Source: Lutjanus erythropterus (Eukaryota; Chordata; Actinopteri; Lutjaniformes; Lutjanidae). From it: a stretch of 64,000 nucleotides of DNA. Each line of letters begins with the position of its first letter. Positions within the stretch are counted from its first letter, which is position 1. The translations under genes and the position numbers were made by a program. Shown piece by piece: positions 23,715-36,377 of the stretch. Below the pieces are notes generated by a model. That model did no database searches, was not told where the DNA came from, and was given only the letters and a program-made list of their open reading frames with translations. The stretch covers positions 20,265,221 through 20,329,220 of the forward strand of contig CM034607.1 of NCBI GenBank assembly GCA_020091685.1, read 5' to 3'.

Positions 23715-23830
23715 ATTCATTCTTTTTTGGTTTTCCATTGCCATAAATTGTGAATGGAAGCTGGTGCTTTTTTGGTATCACCTCAGTAGAGGTTCCTTGC
23801 AAGCTGAGCCGATACTTAACTGACTGCTGC
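23715..23830. repeat. Dispersed repeat with TTTTTTGGTTTTCCATTG and GGTATCACCTC motifs
   Basis: CTTTTTTGGTATCACCTCAG, then GAGGTTCCTTGCAAGC and TGAGCCGATACTTAA, form the characteristic word order of a fish MITE that appears to mimic hyphenated palindromes around TACCAAAAAAG. I recognise the pattern, but cannot name the family with certainty. Confidence 0.5.
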
Positions 23831-26800
23831 CAGTGTGCAGGATGTGCATGTCGTGCACTTGACGATTCTAGTGACAATTCTCTATGACCAAAGTGCTATT
23901 GCAATTTTTTATTCACTTGACCTAGATTGTAAAAAATGCCTGCAAAACTGACCATTGGCGAAGGGCAGAAGTTCATTTTTTAAGTTGCTGATGAAAGGTT
24001 TTCAAAAGAAAAAGACATCCCCCATTGTTCTTATGCATTTGTGTCGTGGTGATGATGTCACAGCAGTTTCACCTAGCATGGTTAAGCTCATCAGCTAAAA
24101 GATTGCTCTAAAAGTAAACACGAAACAGTAAAATAAAGCAGATACCTGAAAGTACAAACAACGACACAGCAGAGACCAGAGAATCAGATAGAAGCTACTT
24201 AAGTAGTGGGAGCTGAACACAGGCACTTTTAAAGACCTCTTTCTCTCTACTCTCCTGCACACACACAAACTGAGTCCTGCAACACACACTTGTCTGAGGG
24301 GGAAATAGGGGAGGTTGTCATGGGTTGGCCGCAGTGGACATCACTGCAACACACTTAGAGGTGGGTCAGGTGTGCTTTGGCCCCACTCTGGAGATGGTCA
24401 GTCTTACGGAAATGCAAATAAGTGAGGCATGGTTTGACTTGGCAAGGCCAAAAGTGACAATGGAAAAGCCCTATTAGTGGATTACTTAAAAGCCACAGGT
24501 GGGTCATGGGAGAAAACGCTGGAAGTAAAGAACTACTTAGAAAGTGGCAAATATGTTTTATCATCACCACGTAATTGAAAACTTCCTGTAATTAGAACAA
24601 AACTAATATGGCCTCATTCACTCACTTGATTCACTTCACAACTCTTAATATTTTTTGACAATATTGACAAGACTGAAGATTTGCTTGTTTATCATGCTTT
24701 TGTGTGTGTTTTTCTGTGTCTTCAGCAGATAAAAACAAGCTTTTGCAGAGTATTGTTTTGATTTCCCAGGTCTGCTCAGGGGCCTTGGGGACGAGGCCTC
24801 AGCAGAGCTAACGGGAGGAGGGGAGAGAAGAAGATTAAAAGCTGGGTGTCTGCACATGATGGAGCTGATGGGTGACAGCCACATCTCCCTGCATACTGTA
24901 CGCATGCTGGCACATGCACATGCGTGCGCACACACAGACACAGACACACACACACAACAGCAAGCAGACCGTTCAGTGCAGCGATGGTTTGCAGCCTCTG
25001 ACAGAGGTTGATAGGGTGTGTTTTGTGTGTAGCGAGCAGACCCTCATTACACTGTCACACAAGAGCGCGCACACACACACACACTAGCGAGAAAGGTGGT
25101 GCAAGTATTCAATTATGCCATTTTCTCCTGTAGTTAATGTCATCTAATCCATTCTGTGCGCGCACGTGTGTGTGTGTGCAAAAGCCTGCCAGGTAGGCAC
25201 CAATTACCCAGACAGCTCACTGGCACCCTTTTCCTCCTGGTGTGTCACAAGGCCAAACGTGCACTGACACACACACATATAGCATTGACAGTATATCTCA
25301 GGGTTACTCTCTCACATACACAGCTTCTGTGGTTTCCGTATCTCTACCTGACACACACAAACACAGCACAGCTGTATGAGAGAGAAAAAATATCTTCCCT
25401 CCAAAAACTGACCTTAAAGTTCATCTGCATTTCTTTTTCTCTCACTTTCTCTCTGGTTTCCTCACAGTCGTTGGCAGCATGCCACAGATATTTCCTGCGC
25501 TGTGTACACATAGCAACAAGGTCTAGGGAAAAAAGGAGGGGAAAAAATATGCTGACTGATTTTTCATCTGCTCTATTACAGCTGCTGTACCTTGAAACCT
25601 CGCTAATAGTTCTTCATAACTTCAGATCATCGGTTAAACGGGTTTTCACAACCTTTGCTCAACTGTAGGTTAACTATTTGTCTGACCTCAGCAGTACAGC
25701 AGTTTGCCATCTGTTTCAGGCTGCTTTCGCTGGATTTTCAGCAACAAAAGCCTGCTTCTGCTCGTGTCTGTGTGTCTTGCAGGTGTAAAATAAAGCACCG
25801 ATGGACAGCAATAGCATGCAAAATCCCTGCGAGGATGTTTGCACCTCCTGCCAGAGGGCAAGTATAACATGACAGAGGAAGGGAAACTCAAATAAGCAAT
25901 AAAATCTATTGTGTTGCAGTTTCTCAGTCAGACATTGCAGTGTGTGTGTGTGTGAGATAGTGTGTGTGCTTGTGTTTCTGAGGTATTGCCAGAGCTCTTT
26001 AGAGACAGCTCTAACACAGAGCAGTGCCAGCAGAGCGCTACCTGGCACTGACACACACATCTACACCCCGACCAGCTCCCATCAGGCTAGTGGAATTCCA
26101 CTAATGAGCGCAGGGACCTTTCCTGCACACATGCCTGCGTGTCTGTGTGTGTGTGTGCATGTGTGTATATGTGTAACCAAGGGATGCGACAGGAAAGTTG
26201 TGTGCCGACTGTCACCCGGCAACCCCACCCCCAACTCTTTTGGAGCACGCAGGTAATCCGACCTGCAAAAACCACAAAACCTTTTAAGTATCCATAGGGA
26301 TACTCTGATTTAAAAGCACGTCTCTTTGTCTCACTCTGTGTCTCTCTCACTGTCGCACACGCACACGATGATAAATCAGACAGTGCTTGGAAGTATACCA
26401 AGGCAATACCTTTCCCGCTGGGCTTCTTTAAACATTTTACACTAATAAACTTCTCCAAAAGATTACATCCGAGGGGGGAAAAAAATATCACTTAACACGC
26501 AACTGAGATGCTAATTCTTTTAACATTTAAATTCTTTTCATGACATTTTGGAACATATAAAGGCTTTTATGGTTCAAAAAATGTCATCCCCAGCTACAGT
26601 TATTACTTTTTTACCCGCAATTTTTGTTGTAATCAGGGATAGATGCTTATGTTTTTAAGCACTGTCTCCATGGACCACCAAGCCCCTAAATTTGGTGGCT
26701 GAAGTTCATATTTGGTCACGCAAATGTAAAAATAATACAGAAAAGGCAGTTCACCACAATTTAACACAGCTTTCCTTCACTGTGACATTTGTGCTGTCCA

Positions 26801-27012
26801 CTTTGTTTCTTGAAGGCATTGTTTCTGATTAAAAAAATGAGCTAGACTTCTCAGCTAGTTGAGGAAACTGGCAGCATTACATCCTTAGAGGAGTCATATT
26901 TAAGCTACTTAAACTGCTGCTTCATTCACTCCTAAATTTTCGCTGCCGTTTGGTTTGTCATAATCTGCCTAATCTGCACAAAGGAATCGGGATGTTTGCG
27001 GCACTGTACCAT

Positions 27013-27185
27013 TAGCTGCGTTTACGTCGACCCTATACTATTCCACAAATAATCAGCATAAAGGTGCCTCATGTAAACATCTGAATTGGAAGAGAATAAA
27101 ATGATCTGTCCAGATTGGAAGGAATTTTAAATCTGATTAACAAGGATCACAAGGAAAATAATAATGTAAACCCTTAATCTGATTG
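27013..27185. repeat. Dispersed repeat with TGCGTTTACGT and ATGTAAACCC ends
   Basis: GCTGCGTTTACGTCGACC on the left and ATAATGTAAACCCTTAATC on the right echo the GCGTTTACATG-type termini of a common fish repeat, with an internal CTCATGTAAACATCTG. Boundaries are approximate. Confidence 0.42.
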
Positions 27186-27249
27186 TTTCTCTGTGGTTGA
27201 AACAAACATATTCATTTTGTGCGTGCCTGCCCCACGTGGGGATAGACGA

Positions 27250-27395
27250 TTGGCTCTTTTCCATACACAGAGCAGGCCTGGCTCAACTCGGTTTGACTTG
27301 GCCCATCAGCCCAGCATGGCAGGGGTATGCATTTCCATTACAACAGGGCCACCCACTTGAAGGTGTGTCTTTTACCTGAAGACAGGCTTGAGGAG
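27250..27395. repeat. Dispersed repeat fragment with CTTTTCCAT and CTCAACTCG words
   Basis: CTCTTTTCCATACACAGAG, GGCTCAACTCGGTTTGACTT and TGCATTTCCATTACAACAGG resemble a fish repeat built from CCATTAC and GGCTCGACTCG words. It lies directly after the repeat at 27013-27185. It is weakly supported. Confidence 0.4.
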
Positions 27396-29690
27396 GCTCG
27401 AGTCGAGCGGCTGCATAGCAGTGGATAAACTGTTCATACATATCTCTGAGATAAATACACGGTTTCCTTAAAGTCCCCTGATGTTTCATTATTTAAATGC
27501 TTTTATTATGAAGCAGCACAAACCAGAAATCTTTTAATTTGGTGGGTTTCATCAGCAGTCCAACTTGGTGGCTTGGTGTGGAACCAGTTTGCGCACATCA
27601 GAAAAGTGCTAAATCAAAGCACATTATTTAGCACCCATGTAAAGAGTTAAGTTGGAATTTCTTATTACAACAATTTCAGTCATATTTAAGTAATGCTGTC
27701 CATTTAAACACAGCTATGATGTCAGCAAAAGTTTTCAGGATGGGGATAAAAGCCGCTGACCGCAACGGCCTACCTACAAGGAATATTTGGTGGCTGGAAT
27801 CACTTTTTGCGCCCATGGTAAATATCGAACTCTGGCAAGATTATTCTAAGATTATATTGAAAACAGGCACATTTAAATTAATTAGAGTGAGAAAAGATCC
27901 AGAGAAAAAATAGCCAGAAAACCAGATGCCAACAACAGATCACGACTAACTTGAGTCAATAAACTGAATTTTGAAAACTGTTCCAGGAATTGAGCAAATG
28001 TTAAAAAAAAGCTAGCGGCAGTCTGCCAATGAGAAATGCAGAGTCTGAGCAGAAATAATCTATCTCTGCATCTGTATCTGTTCATCTAACTGGATGAAAA
28101 GTGGAGCTGGTTCCACTTCATAACCTCGGCCTTACTCAACAATCCTCTCTGCACAGCAGGCAAATCCAATAACTCTGAGAGTTGATGAGGAAACAAGTGG
28201 ATCCCTTTGGCTGCCTGTAACAGTGAGTGTATTGGAAACAAGGTAAGGAGGAAGGGAGATGATGAAGGGTGCCGGATACGCAGTGTGTCCATTTTTAATG
28301 TGTGAAATCTTATTATGCCATTCACTGAAAAACACACACTGTGCCTTTAAGAGCATCACAGAGCCCAAGTGTTGTGCTCTGGGTCTGTGTGTACAAGTGT
28401 GACAGAAAGCCAATGCTAACGTCAGCTCTGCAGCTCAGACGCGCCACTGCTGACTGTACAGCAGACATAGAAAGCACCGATTTAAAAAGGTAGTAAAATT
28501 TTCTAATATTTGGTTCCAAATGCTTCGGTTTTAACTGATTACTTGTCTAATATATCAATTTGCAGACACCGAAGCAACAGCCAACACACGTTTTCTTCTG
28601 CAAGTAAAACAAAAACCTTCAAGCTACATTCACACACTTGGGAATCTGCATACATAGGCTTCTATGCGTGTGTATGTCCTTACTAACTGTTCTAAAAATA
28701 GCGCCGTGGCTGCTGCCGACTGTGTGGATGTCATGGCAGAGGAATGTGGGCCACGCGCCAGCTGCGATCTGCTCTACAAAACTGGCCCAAAATCTGTTAT
28801 TCTAACACACATTTTCCTTTAGAGGAGGGACAGAGAGATGGATAGATGGAAGGATGGAAGAGAAATGTTATTCTAACAAAGCTTGGGTTATTGTAACCAG
28901 TAGTCAGGACAGTCTTTACCCCACTGCTACCCTCTTTCCTTTATCCTTCCACATCTTGATCTTTCTTACTCTTTCACCAACACATGGGCCCCAGATGACT
29001 GGCTGCAAGGATCTGACTGCTCAGGGTTCACGAGAGGTGCAGATGACAGCGATAACAATCATTTAATTCCCAAATACATCACTGTAACCTTACTCAGGGT
29101 CATGACCAAGCATCTGTGGATTAGAAGCATTTAAGGCATGTTGATTATGACCCTGTGGAGAAACAAAAACAACTGCGAAGCATTAAAGAAAGCCTAGACA
29201 AGGCAGCAAGAGGTCCTAATTATGCCACCACAATAATGGAGGGCTCTGCAAAGCAATCCTGCGAGTGAAAGATGCAAATGCAAATAAGAGCATCTAAGCA
29301 GCATGTTTGAGAAGAAGTGACTCATTACCAGTCCATGTATATGCCTGCTTTTGTTGTAAATAATGACTACTGTTTCCCAAGATGCACCTAACAAAATGTT
29401 ACAAATGCTTTCTTAGTAGTTCAAACTCCAGCATGAACTGCAAACAACAGAGGCAGTCGCTAAAGAACAGGCCAACTTCCTCAACCATGGAGCACGTGTT
29501 TGCTCCAAAAAGCTCACATTCCAATCCTAACTACATCCTGGTCCCCATGGCCCTTATGGCTTCAAGTAGACCGGATGCTTAGCTCAGCTCAGAGCTCAGA
29601 GAATAGGCAAGTGGAACAAGGTTGTGGGGTTGCCGGGGAGGAGAGGCCCTATATAATCGCCTCATTACACCACAAGCTCACTGCATCGGA

Positions 29691-29691
<1 letters not shown>

Positions 29692-29750
<59 letters not shown>
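29692..29750. repeat. (TG)29 microsatellite
   Basis: This is a pure TG run, the longest uninterrupted dinucleotide tract of the window. Confidence 0.98.
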
Positions 29751-29751
<1 letters not shown>

Positions 29752-29890
29752 CGTAGCCACAGGGCCTTCCCTTTAAACTAGCCATGCCGGGATAGCCCCA
29801 ACATTTAGAGCAGAGGGATCCAGAACATTTCCATCTGCATGAGAGGAACGCTACAAGGGCAGAAGGTAACTCCTGCAATTGTTGTGCAAC

Positions 29891-30336
29891 TTAAAGGGAC
29901 AGTTTGGACTATTTGAAGTGGGGTTGTATAACTTATCGATAGTGTATTACCTACAGTAGATGCCAGAAGCTTAGCAATGTACTGCTCTGGACAGGGTCAG
30001 TAACAGAGGTATTCCAGCCATTTAGGCAGCTTATTTAAACAGGAAACTGCTGAAACACAAGCCAAATATCGCTCTCTCCAAGTCAATCCAACTCCATACA
30101 CAAAATCAGCAATTTTATCTCACAGAGAAGTAAAGTTGCTGGTCTACTGCTACCTTGATCTGTTAGTTTGTCTTATTGTGTCACTTAAGTGTTATAAAAG
30201 GTTAATTTGGCTTTACAAAATCACACAATAACACAAACTAACCAACAGATCGAGGCAGTGGTAGACCAGCAACTCCTGTGTTCTGTGAACATTATTCTAT
30301 TCTGTGAACATTAAATAAACTGAACTATCCCTTTAA
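29891..30336. mobile_element. Foldback MITE, TTAAAGGGATAGTTC family, short copy with both ends
   Basis: This copy begins TTAAAGGGACAGTTTGGA and ends GAACTATCCCTTTAA, so the termini are inverted repeats with TTAA at the edge. The inside is also near-palindromic: the left arm carries GTTGCTGGTCTACTGC and the right arm its complement GTAGACCAGCAACTCC. It is shorter (446 bp) than its relatives because the outer part of the right arm is missing. There is no coding capacity. The TTAA edge suggests a piggyBac- or Kolobok-type origin, which is inferred. Confidence 0.8.
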
Positions 30337-31652
30337 CCCAGTTTTTACATAATCATAAATGCTACATAAACTTACTTGAGCAAAGTGACAGTGCCACATC
30401 CCCTCTTTATCTTTTCCTCCTGTACCTACAAATGCAGCAGATAAAAAGGTTTCTCCCTCAGTTCCTTCTGTTTGCAACCTGGCCGTCACGGTCTCTCCTG
30501 CTGAGCTCAGTGTCACAGACACACACACACACACACATTCACAAACCTCCTGCGTCTGCACTGTCAATCATATCAGCTGTCTGCATTTGCACACTCATGC
30601 ACGCACGCACAGTCTGAATCTATCTGAGCGTACATAAGTGACAGACTGCCAGCGCCATTCAGCCCTGTCGAGCATAAAACGCTATCAGGCTGGTAAAAAA
30701 GTAGAGCACAGAGAGAGAGAGGGGGGAAGAGCTTTTAAATACAGACTGTGGCCAAGTTTATTTTGACTGAAAGAAAGAAATGTCACTGTGTTTTCAGCAT
30801 TTTGTGTGTGTGTGTGTATGTGTGTGTGTGCGTGCATGTAACCAGAACAGACACAACTGGCTGCATCATAAGGGGTTTAAATAGACCGGGTTGCCCACCC
30901 ACACTGGCTAGATGACCAACTGACCCCCATTCTGACCCTTAACCCCACGCAAATGCTCACACACATGCACACTACAGCTGACACAAACAACCACCAACTC
31001 TGATCAAGTCTCCAACTTACAAAGCTGCATTTCACAAATTTGCTTTGCAACGCTCGTCTTCAAGTATAGCCTAACTGAGAGAATTTTTTTACTACCTAAT
31101 ATCAAAAATTCATTATTGACACACTGGGTGATATCGCAGTGAGCCCTCAGTTGTGAAACTTGTGAAAAAGATATGCATTTAAAAAACAAACAAAGATAAC
31201 ACAGAGAAATCTCATTGAAACCTGATATTTTGTGCTTTTTCTTTTGTCCAATTGGGTCAAAACTCTACTAAGTCAATTTTTACTTGTTATTTGATAACCA
31301 TTAATAAATAAAACTAAGACTAAAGTTGCAAGAGCTGCAGCATCTATAACATTTCAGAGAACAGAGAAAAATGTCCATCCCAGTTAAAGTCCAAGGTAAT
31401 GTCTTTAAATGTCTTTTTTGTGGATCCAAAATCCAAAGATATTCAGTTTAAACTGAGAAAAGCAGGGAATCTCCATATTTGAGAGGCTGAAACCAGCATT
31501 TCCGCATGAAACATTACTTAAACGATTAATCAGTTAACAAAATAGTTTTATAGTTTAAATATGTCTTGCTAGATTTACTTTTTTTTATATAAAAATAAAA
31601 AACAATGTGCTGTCAAAAGAAAAGTTTTAAACCTGGCACTTACTGAACAGCA

Positions 31653-31742
31653 TATAAGCTGATACAGATACTGACTGGTACAGCTGTGATAAGCCAGTAT
31701 CGGTCTATAATAACAGCCGACGAATATATCAGTCTGGCTCTA
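31653..31742. repeat. Fragment of the GACCGATA-type element
   Basis: AGCCAGTATCGGTCTATAA and ATATATCAGTCTGGCTCTA correspond to AGCCAGTATCGGTCAGGG and ATATATCAGTCTGGTTCTA at the right end of the element at 33379-34001, in the same orientation. Only the right portion remains. Confidence 0.6.
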
Positions 31743-32159
31743 TCCTCAATGTTTGATTTTAGACGAAAGAATGAAAAGCTGCTTAGCTGTCAGGCTGAAG
31801 ACCCCAGCTGTCTGACCTCTCTACTCCCACATGAATGCAGCACAACACTTGTGACTGAAAAAGGCAATTGTTTGACTGCAAACATTCCTGATCCACCCCC
31901 TAACAAAAATGTAATCAATTGATTATTTGGGCCATCTGTTCCCAAAGTTTCGGCCAAATCTTTTTATTAACTATTGAAATGTCTTTAAAACAAACAGACG
32001 GTATTAATTTGTGGCGTTAAAAACTTGAAAACAGAGTAAAAGAAAGAAATGAAAACCAGAATAATCATGAAAAGTAAAAACGTTGTGCTAATCTATTCAA
32101 CTGGTTTGTTTATCACATTCCTGTTATAGCAGTATTGACAGATTATCCAACAGAATGTG

Positions 32160-32400
32160 GAAGGAGTCTCGCCTCCGGTCTCGGTGGCTACACGGCACAC
32201 AGCAGCAGAGGAGCATTACCGTAAAGAGCCGGGGCTCAGAGCAACTGTGTTCTGTTCAGTGCCGCAACGCCACGACGGAACGGCGGAATTGTTGTTGTGG
32301 GAATTTTAAGTGTCTCTCATAAAGTGAAATATTAAAGTAACGGCGTGATATCAGCTTTGCGGCGGCGTCTCTGTCAGTTTCACAGCCCTGTTGCCATGGT
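32160..32400. promoter_or_regulatory. CpG-dense island inside the long intron
   Basis: Roughly eighteen CpG dinucleotides can be counted in about 220 bases (GTGCCGCAACGCCACGACGG, AACGGCGG, TTTGCGGCGGCGTC), far above the neighbourhood. It could be an alternative first-exon promoter, an unmethylated enhancer or the remains of a GC-rich repeat. No convincing donor plus start codon was found on the minus strand. Confidence 0.33.
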
Positions 32401-32744
32401 TTTTAGGGCTCAGTCGAGGAAAATTCCTCATATTCTTAAGTTACATTTGGCAGGTTGAGAGCGTCGGCTGTTCAGGCAGAGAACTGGGCTTACAATAGAC
32501 TAAAATACAGGTCTCGTGATAGAAATGTGTGCTCAAGTGTAGTACAAAGCAACCCCTGTGTGTATATGTGTGTGTGCACGCACTGACAGGTTGCATAACA
32601 AATGGCTCCCATTCAATAATAACAGCCTCATTCAACACTCTTACCCTCCAACTCTGTCACAATATCATTTTCACTTTGGCTACTTGCCGCTGACCAGAGG
32701 TTTGACTCAATTCCCTGCACTGCGGGCACATGCACACAAACACG

Positions 32745-32900
32745 GGCTCACACGGACAGCGGGTTCTGATCGACGGCGCTCCCCGACATGCCGTCATTCA
32801 TCACGCTAGCAGCGGCGATGGCTCCTGCGCCTTCCCTGCTATTCCCTCGGGAGGCCTTGGAAGACCCTGCCGCTGATCCCTCTTAACGGAGCTGCTCTCC
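32745..32900. promoter_or_regulatory. Second CpG-rich block, 0.4 kb from the first
   Basis: CGATCGACGGCG-like words (GATCGACGGCGCTCCCCGAC, CGCTAGCAGCGGCGATGG) occur with TCACGCTAGC. With 32160-32400 it forms a paired CpG-rich zone. No exon was recognised. Confidence 0.28.
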
Positions 32901-33378
32901 TCGCCCTCTCTCTTCCACACACAGAAATGTGAGGTTTGACTTCTAACATCAGCAGCGATAGTTTATTTCTTCAGATTCATGCAGCCAAATGAATGTGCCG
33001 CTCACAGCCATCCAGGCTGTGTGACACCAGAGTGTCTCTGGAGATTATGAAAATCCTTTTACATCATAAAAGTCACATCAGGACATTTATTTACTTAGAC
33101 TGATGGGAATTAGTAATCCTACGTGTTTAAATGTTAAGAGCTCTGTAAAATGTCACAATATGGAAGAAATAACTGTGTCACTGTTATTTTTTTGTTGTAT
33201 TTACACATGTATTTACATGATGAATAAACATCTTGTCCAGCAAACTGCCTGAGGCTGAGGCAGTGCTAATGGACACTTTTATATATATTAAAAAAAAATC
33301 TTGCAAGCAAGGTCACATTTCTGCAGTCGGGCCTCTAAAAACACCACAAGGTCACAGTTTTTCTGTAGCTGGACCTTT

Positions 33379-34001
33379 TAACTAGAGCCCGACCAATGTA
33401 GGATTTTTTGGGGCCAGAACCAATATTAGGAAGTAAAATAATTCTAATAACGATAAATCAGCTGATAGTCTTCATATATTCTTCACTGGTATTATTGATA
33501 ATTATAAATAATTATGAATAATAATAATAAAAGAAAAACACAGAGAGACCAAAATACATATATATTACATTTAAATTCAGAAAACCGTTGCCTATAAAAT
33601 GAAAAATTTTTGCAGCTGTGATTACAGCCTGACCGATACCCAATACTGGCCAATCACAGCTATATCAGTCCATATCAATATCAGCATAAAAGTTACGATG
33701 ATATGTAAGTTTACTATTTCAGAGATGTCATTCTGGACAATAACGTTAATTGTTAAACTGTCAAATATTCTGTCTCCATATCTTTGTCACAAGTGATGGC
33801 CACTTTTGAGGGATCATTACAAAAAATGTGTGTTTATGTAATAATCAGACAATATCAAATATCAATAGTGATTTTTTTTTTTTTTATTCCAAATATCAGT
33901 GTCAGCATCAGCCCCAAAAGCCAGTATCGGTCAGGGCCTATCTGTGGTAAATTCATGAGGCTGATAATATCAGCTGACCAATATATCAGTCTGGTTCTAC
34001 T
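33379..34001. mobile_element. Element with TAGAGCCCGACCAAT-type ends
   Basis: The left end (ACTAGAGCCCGACCAATGTA) and the complement of the right end (AGTAGAACCAGACTGATATA) agree over about 14 of 18 bases. The body contains repeated GATACC/TATCGG/TATCAG words, for example GCCAGTATCGGTCAGG near 33921. Fish genomes carry many repeats of this GACCGATA type. It is non-coding. Confidence 0.62.
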
Positions 34002-34816
34002 TTAAACACAGGGAAACATCTTATTTTAAGAACTGTAACCAGACTTTAAGTCACATTTAATACACTATAGGGTCATAAAACTAACTGCTGTAGATATGCT
34101 GAATAATATGTCACCTTTTGATTCAAGTAAAAACACAAAAATATATTTATTTCATGCAACAGCAATAATATGTTTCTAGATACTAGGCCATAGCTTTTCT
34201 GGCTTTTCTTCTGGCCTTTGAATGTGGCAGCGCTTCACACATTCTCTTATATTTGACTGTCTTGAGTTTGATCTCATGACTGGACCATCTTAAGATACTA
34301 CAGGGCCTGACACAGCGCGCTAAATGCTGAATTGTGTCCGTGTGCACACTTCGACACACATACAATGTGTTTCACAGTATATGCAAGTTACAGTATGTTA
34401 CAGTGTGATAAACATATCGTGCCACAGAGCTGAAGTCCTCCCACTCCTACAAACACACAAGGAGGGGACAGGAAGGCAGAAACAGGAAACAGAGTAACCT
34501 CATTAGCCTCATGCGTTGTCTGACAGGAACAGCCTGCGGGCCAACAGGCTCAGACGCACATATAGAGAACCACCGGCCAGCCTCTGGTCAGTTTCTGCAG
34601 CATCTGTCTGCTACTAGTGGAAGATCCCATTTAGTATGGAAGCAGGCTGGTGTGAGGACGACGCCTGAGGGGGACTTCTAGAAAGTCTCCCTGTTAGCCT
34701 TGGGTAGTCAGACTCATCAGAAAGGCTGTAGGATTACATCTGGAATCCAGTTAGGTAAGGCTGTAAACAATCAGACAGGAAGAAGCACACACGTGCACAC
34801 ACACAGGCACGCTTAC

Positions 34817-34834
34817 ACAACAACAACAACAACA
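34817..34834. repeat. (CAA)n trinucleotide repeat
   Basis: This is a short run of six CAA units next to a CA-rich patch. Confidence 0.85.
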
Positions 34835-34849
34835 AGTCATAGCCTGGGG

Positions 34850-35370
34850 CTTTAGACTCATTTACCCTCGCAGAACTTTGCACGAGCTCAGACAAGCTGC
34901 TTTACTAGAAAGACTCATTAATTCCCCTTTCCACAACCAGGACATAAAAAGATATTGAGCGTGTGAAAAAGGCCGCCGCTTGCCTACACAAGTGAAGAGC
35001 TAGATGGCTGTGTACTGCAAGTTAGATTAACGCAAATGAGGACATTTGTGAAAAAAAAAGAAGCCGCTCTGCATAGAGATGCCTAAAGTCTTATCTCTGA
35101 GTATTTGAATCCTGCTCGTGTTCGGATTTAACAAACACAGGAGAAAAGAAAAACAGATGGACCTCTGCACCTCCCCGTCTCATCTATCCAAACCCTCCTC
35201 GCATCGCTTCCAACCAAAAGACATTCAATCGCAGTCAGCACAATAATTTTTAGATCCACTTCACAACTGTGTCTGTTGATGCGAGTGCAATTAAGTCTTT
35301 AAAAGATCGATAAAGGCGCTCCAGTTGTAGCCTTAGCCAGGCCCGCGAATTAAGTTACTTACTATTTTTG
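34850..35370. promoter_or_regulatory. Candidate regulatory stretch, two complex segments
   Basis: CTCATTAATTCCCC and AAAGATATTGAGCG lie in the first segment. GTGCAATTAAGTCTTTAAAA, GATCGATAAAGGCGC and GCGAATTAAGTTAC lie in the second. Both are free of recognised repeats. Confidence 0.25.
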
Positions 35371-36314
35371 TAGCTGCAAAATAACCCCTTTCTTCACAAA
35401 ACACACTTTCCAACACAAACCATTTTCCCTGATCTGATCTACTTGTGCCTGCATAGGTAACATGTGGGTAATACAAGCCACATTTACTTCAAATGTTTGG
35501 TTTAGGACACAAGCTAAGTCACAGAATGACTTTTTTTCTGGTTTTGACAGCAGTTTGAAGAGCTTTAAATGTGTTATTTTGCCTTTGGAGTTTGGTTAAT
35601 TAGACCAAAAGATGACCTCACCTGTTTTGAATTGTTTAATTCTCTACTTGCACAATGTAGTGTGACATCTAACCGTTTTATGAGCTGCATGTGTGTTTAC
35701 TTTCTGTCAGCTCTACAGTAAAGTTACCCTCACCAACAAACTTAGTCAATGCGCACACACCTGAGTAATGTTTACGCTGACACCCCCTGTCAGCATCCCT
35801 ATGTAAAGACATGCACAGGGAGGCTTTACCTCTCAACTTGTCTTGATAAACCTGATGTCTGTGGTCTCACACTCCATGTAATGGCAGCTCAAAAGACTGA
35901 AGCAACAGCAGCAACAGTGTCGCACCGCACATGTATTACAACAGATGTAATAATACAGCATGAGATTGTGGTTTTAGATAACACACGTGAGACCAATTAC
36001 GCAGCAGAAAAACAAAAGAGCCCCGGTGAGACGGGGAGGCACATTCTCAGGAAAGGTGTAAGAAGACCAAAGGCGGAAAGAAATGGAAGGCCCATAATGC
36101 ACCACTCCATTACTACATCCTACGCTCCCTCTTGCTCTCGCGCACGGCCGCAGCCATTCCACTGTCCAGTGTTGTTCATTGTGATGGATGACCACCCTCG
36201 AATGGCCTGGATCAATGCATTTACAATGCTCCATATACCAAATGCATGCATGCACAAACACACTGTGACATTTTATATTAAAATTTGTGTTTGAATACAA
36301 GCAGAACACAAAAA

Positions 36315-36377
36315 GGAGAAGAGAAGAGAAGAGAAGAGAAGAGAAGAGAAGAGAAGAGAAGAGAAGAGAAGAGAAGA
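36315..36377. repeat. (GAGAA)n pentanucleotide repeat, about 12 units
   Basis: GAGAA is repeated with no visible interruption. A period of five shifts the frame at each unit, so every reading frame through it stays open. That explains the overlapping long frames around 35974-36900. Confidence 0.96.

Noticed and set aside
25156..25668. 170-codon plus-strand frame
   Set aside because: The translation is full of THTH-type runs from CA repeats and has no domain or exon-like boundaries.
26087..26491. 134-codon minus-strand frame
   Set aside because: It has no recognisable motif; it contains CA-repeat-derived HAHTHT and shows no splice context.
29640..29700. TATATAATCG as a promoter TATA box near the (TG)n tract
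   Set aside because: It is a single AT-rich word without an initiator, CpG island or downstream exon.
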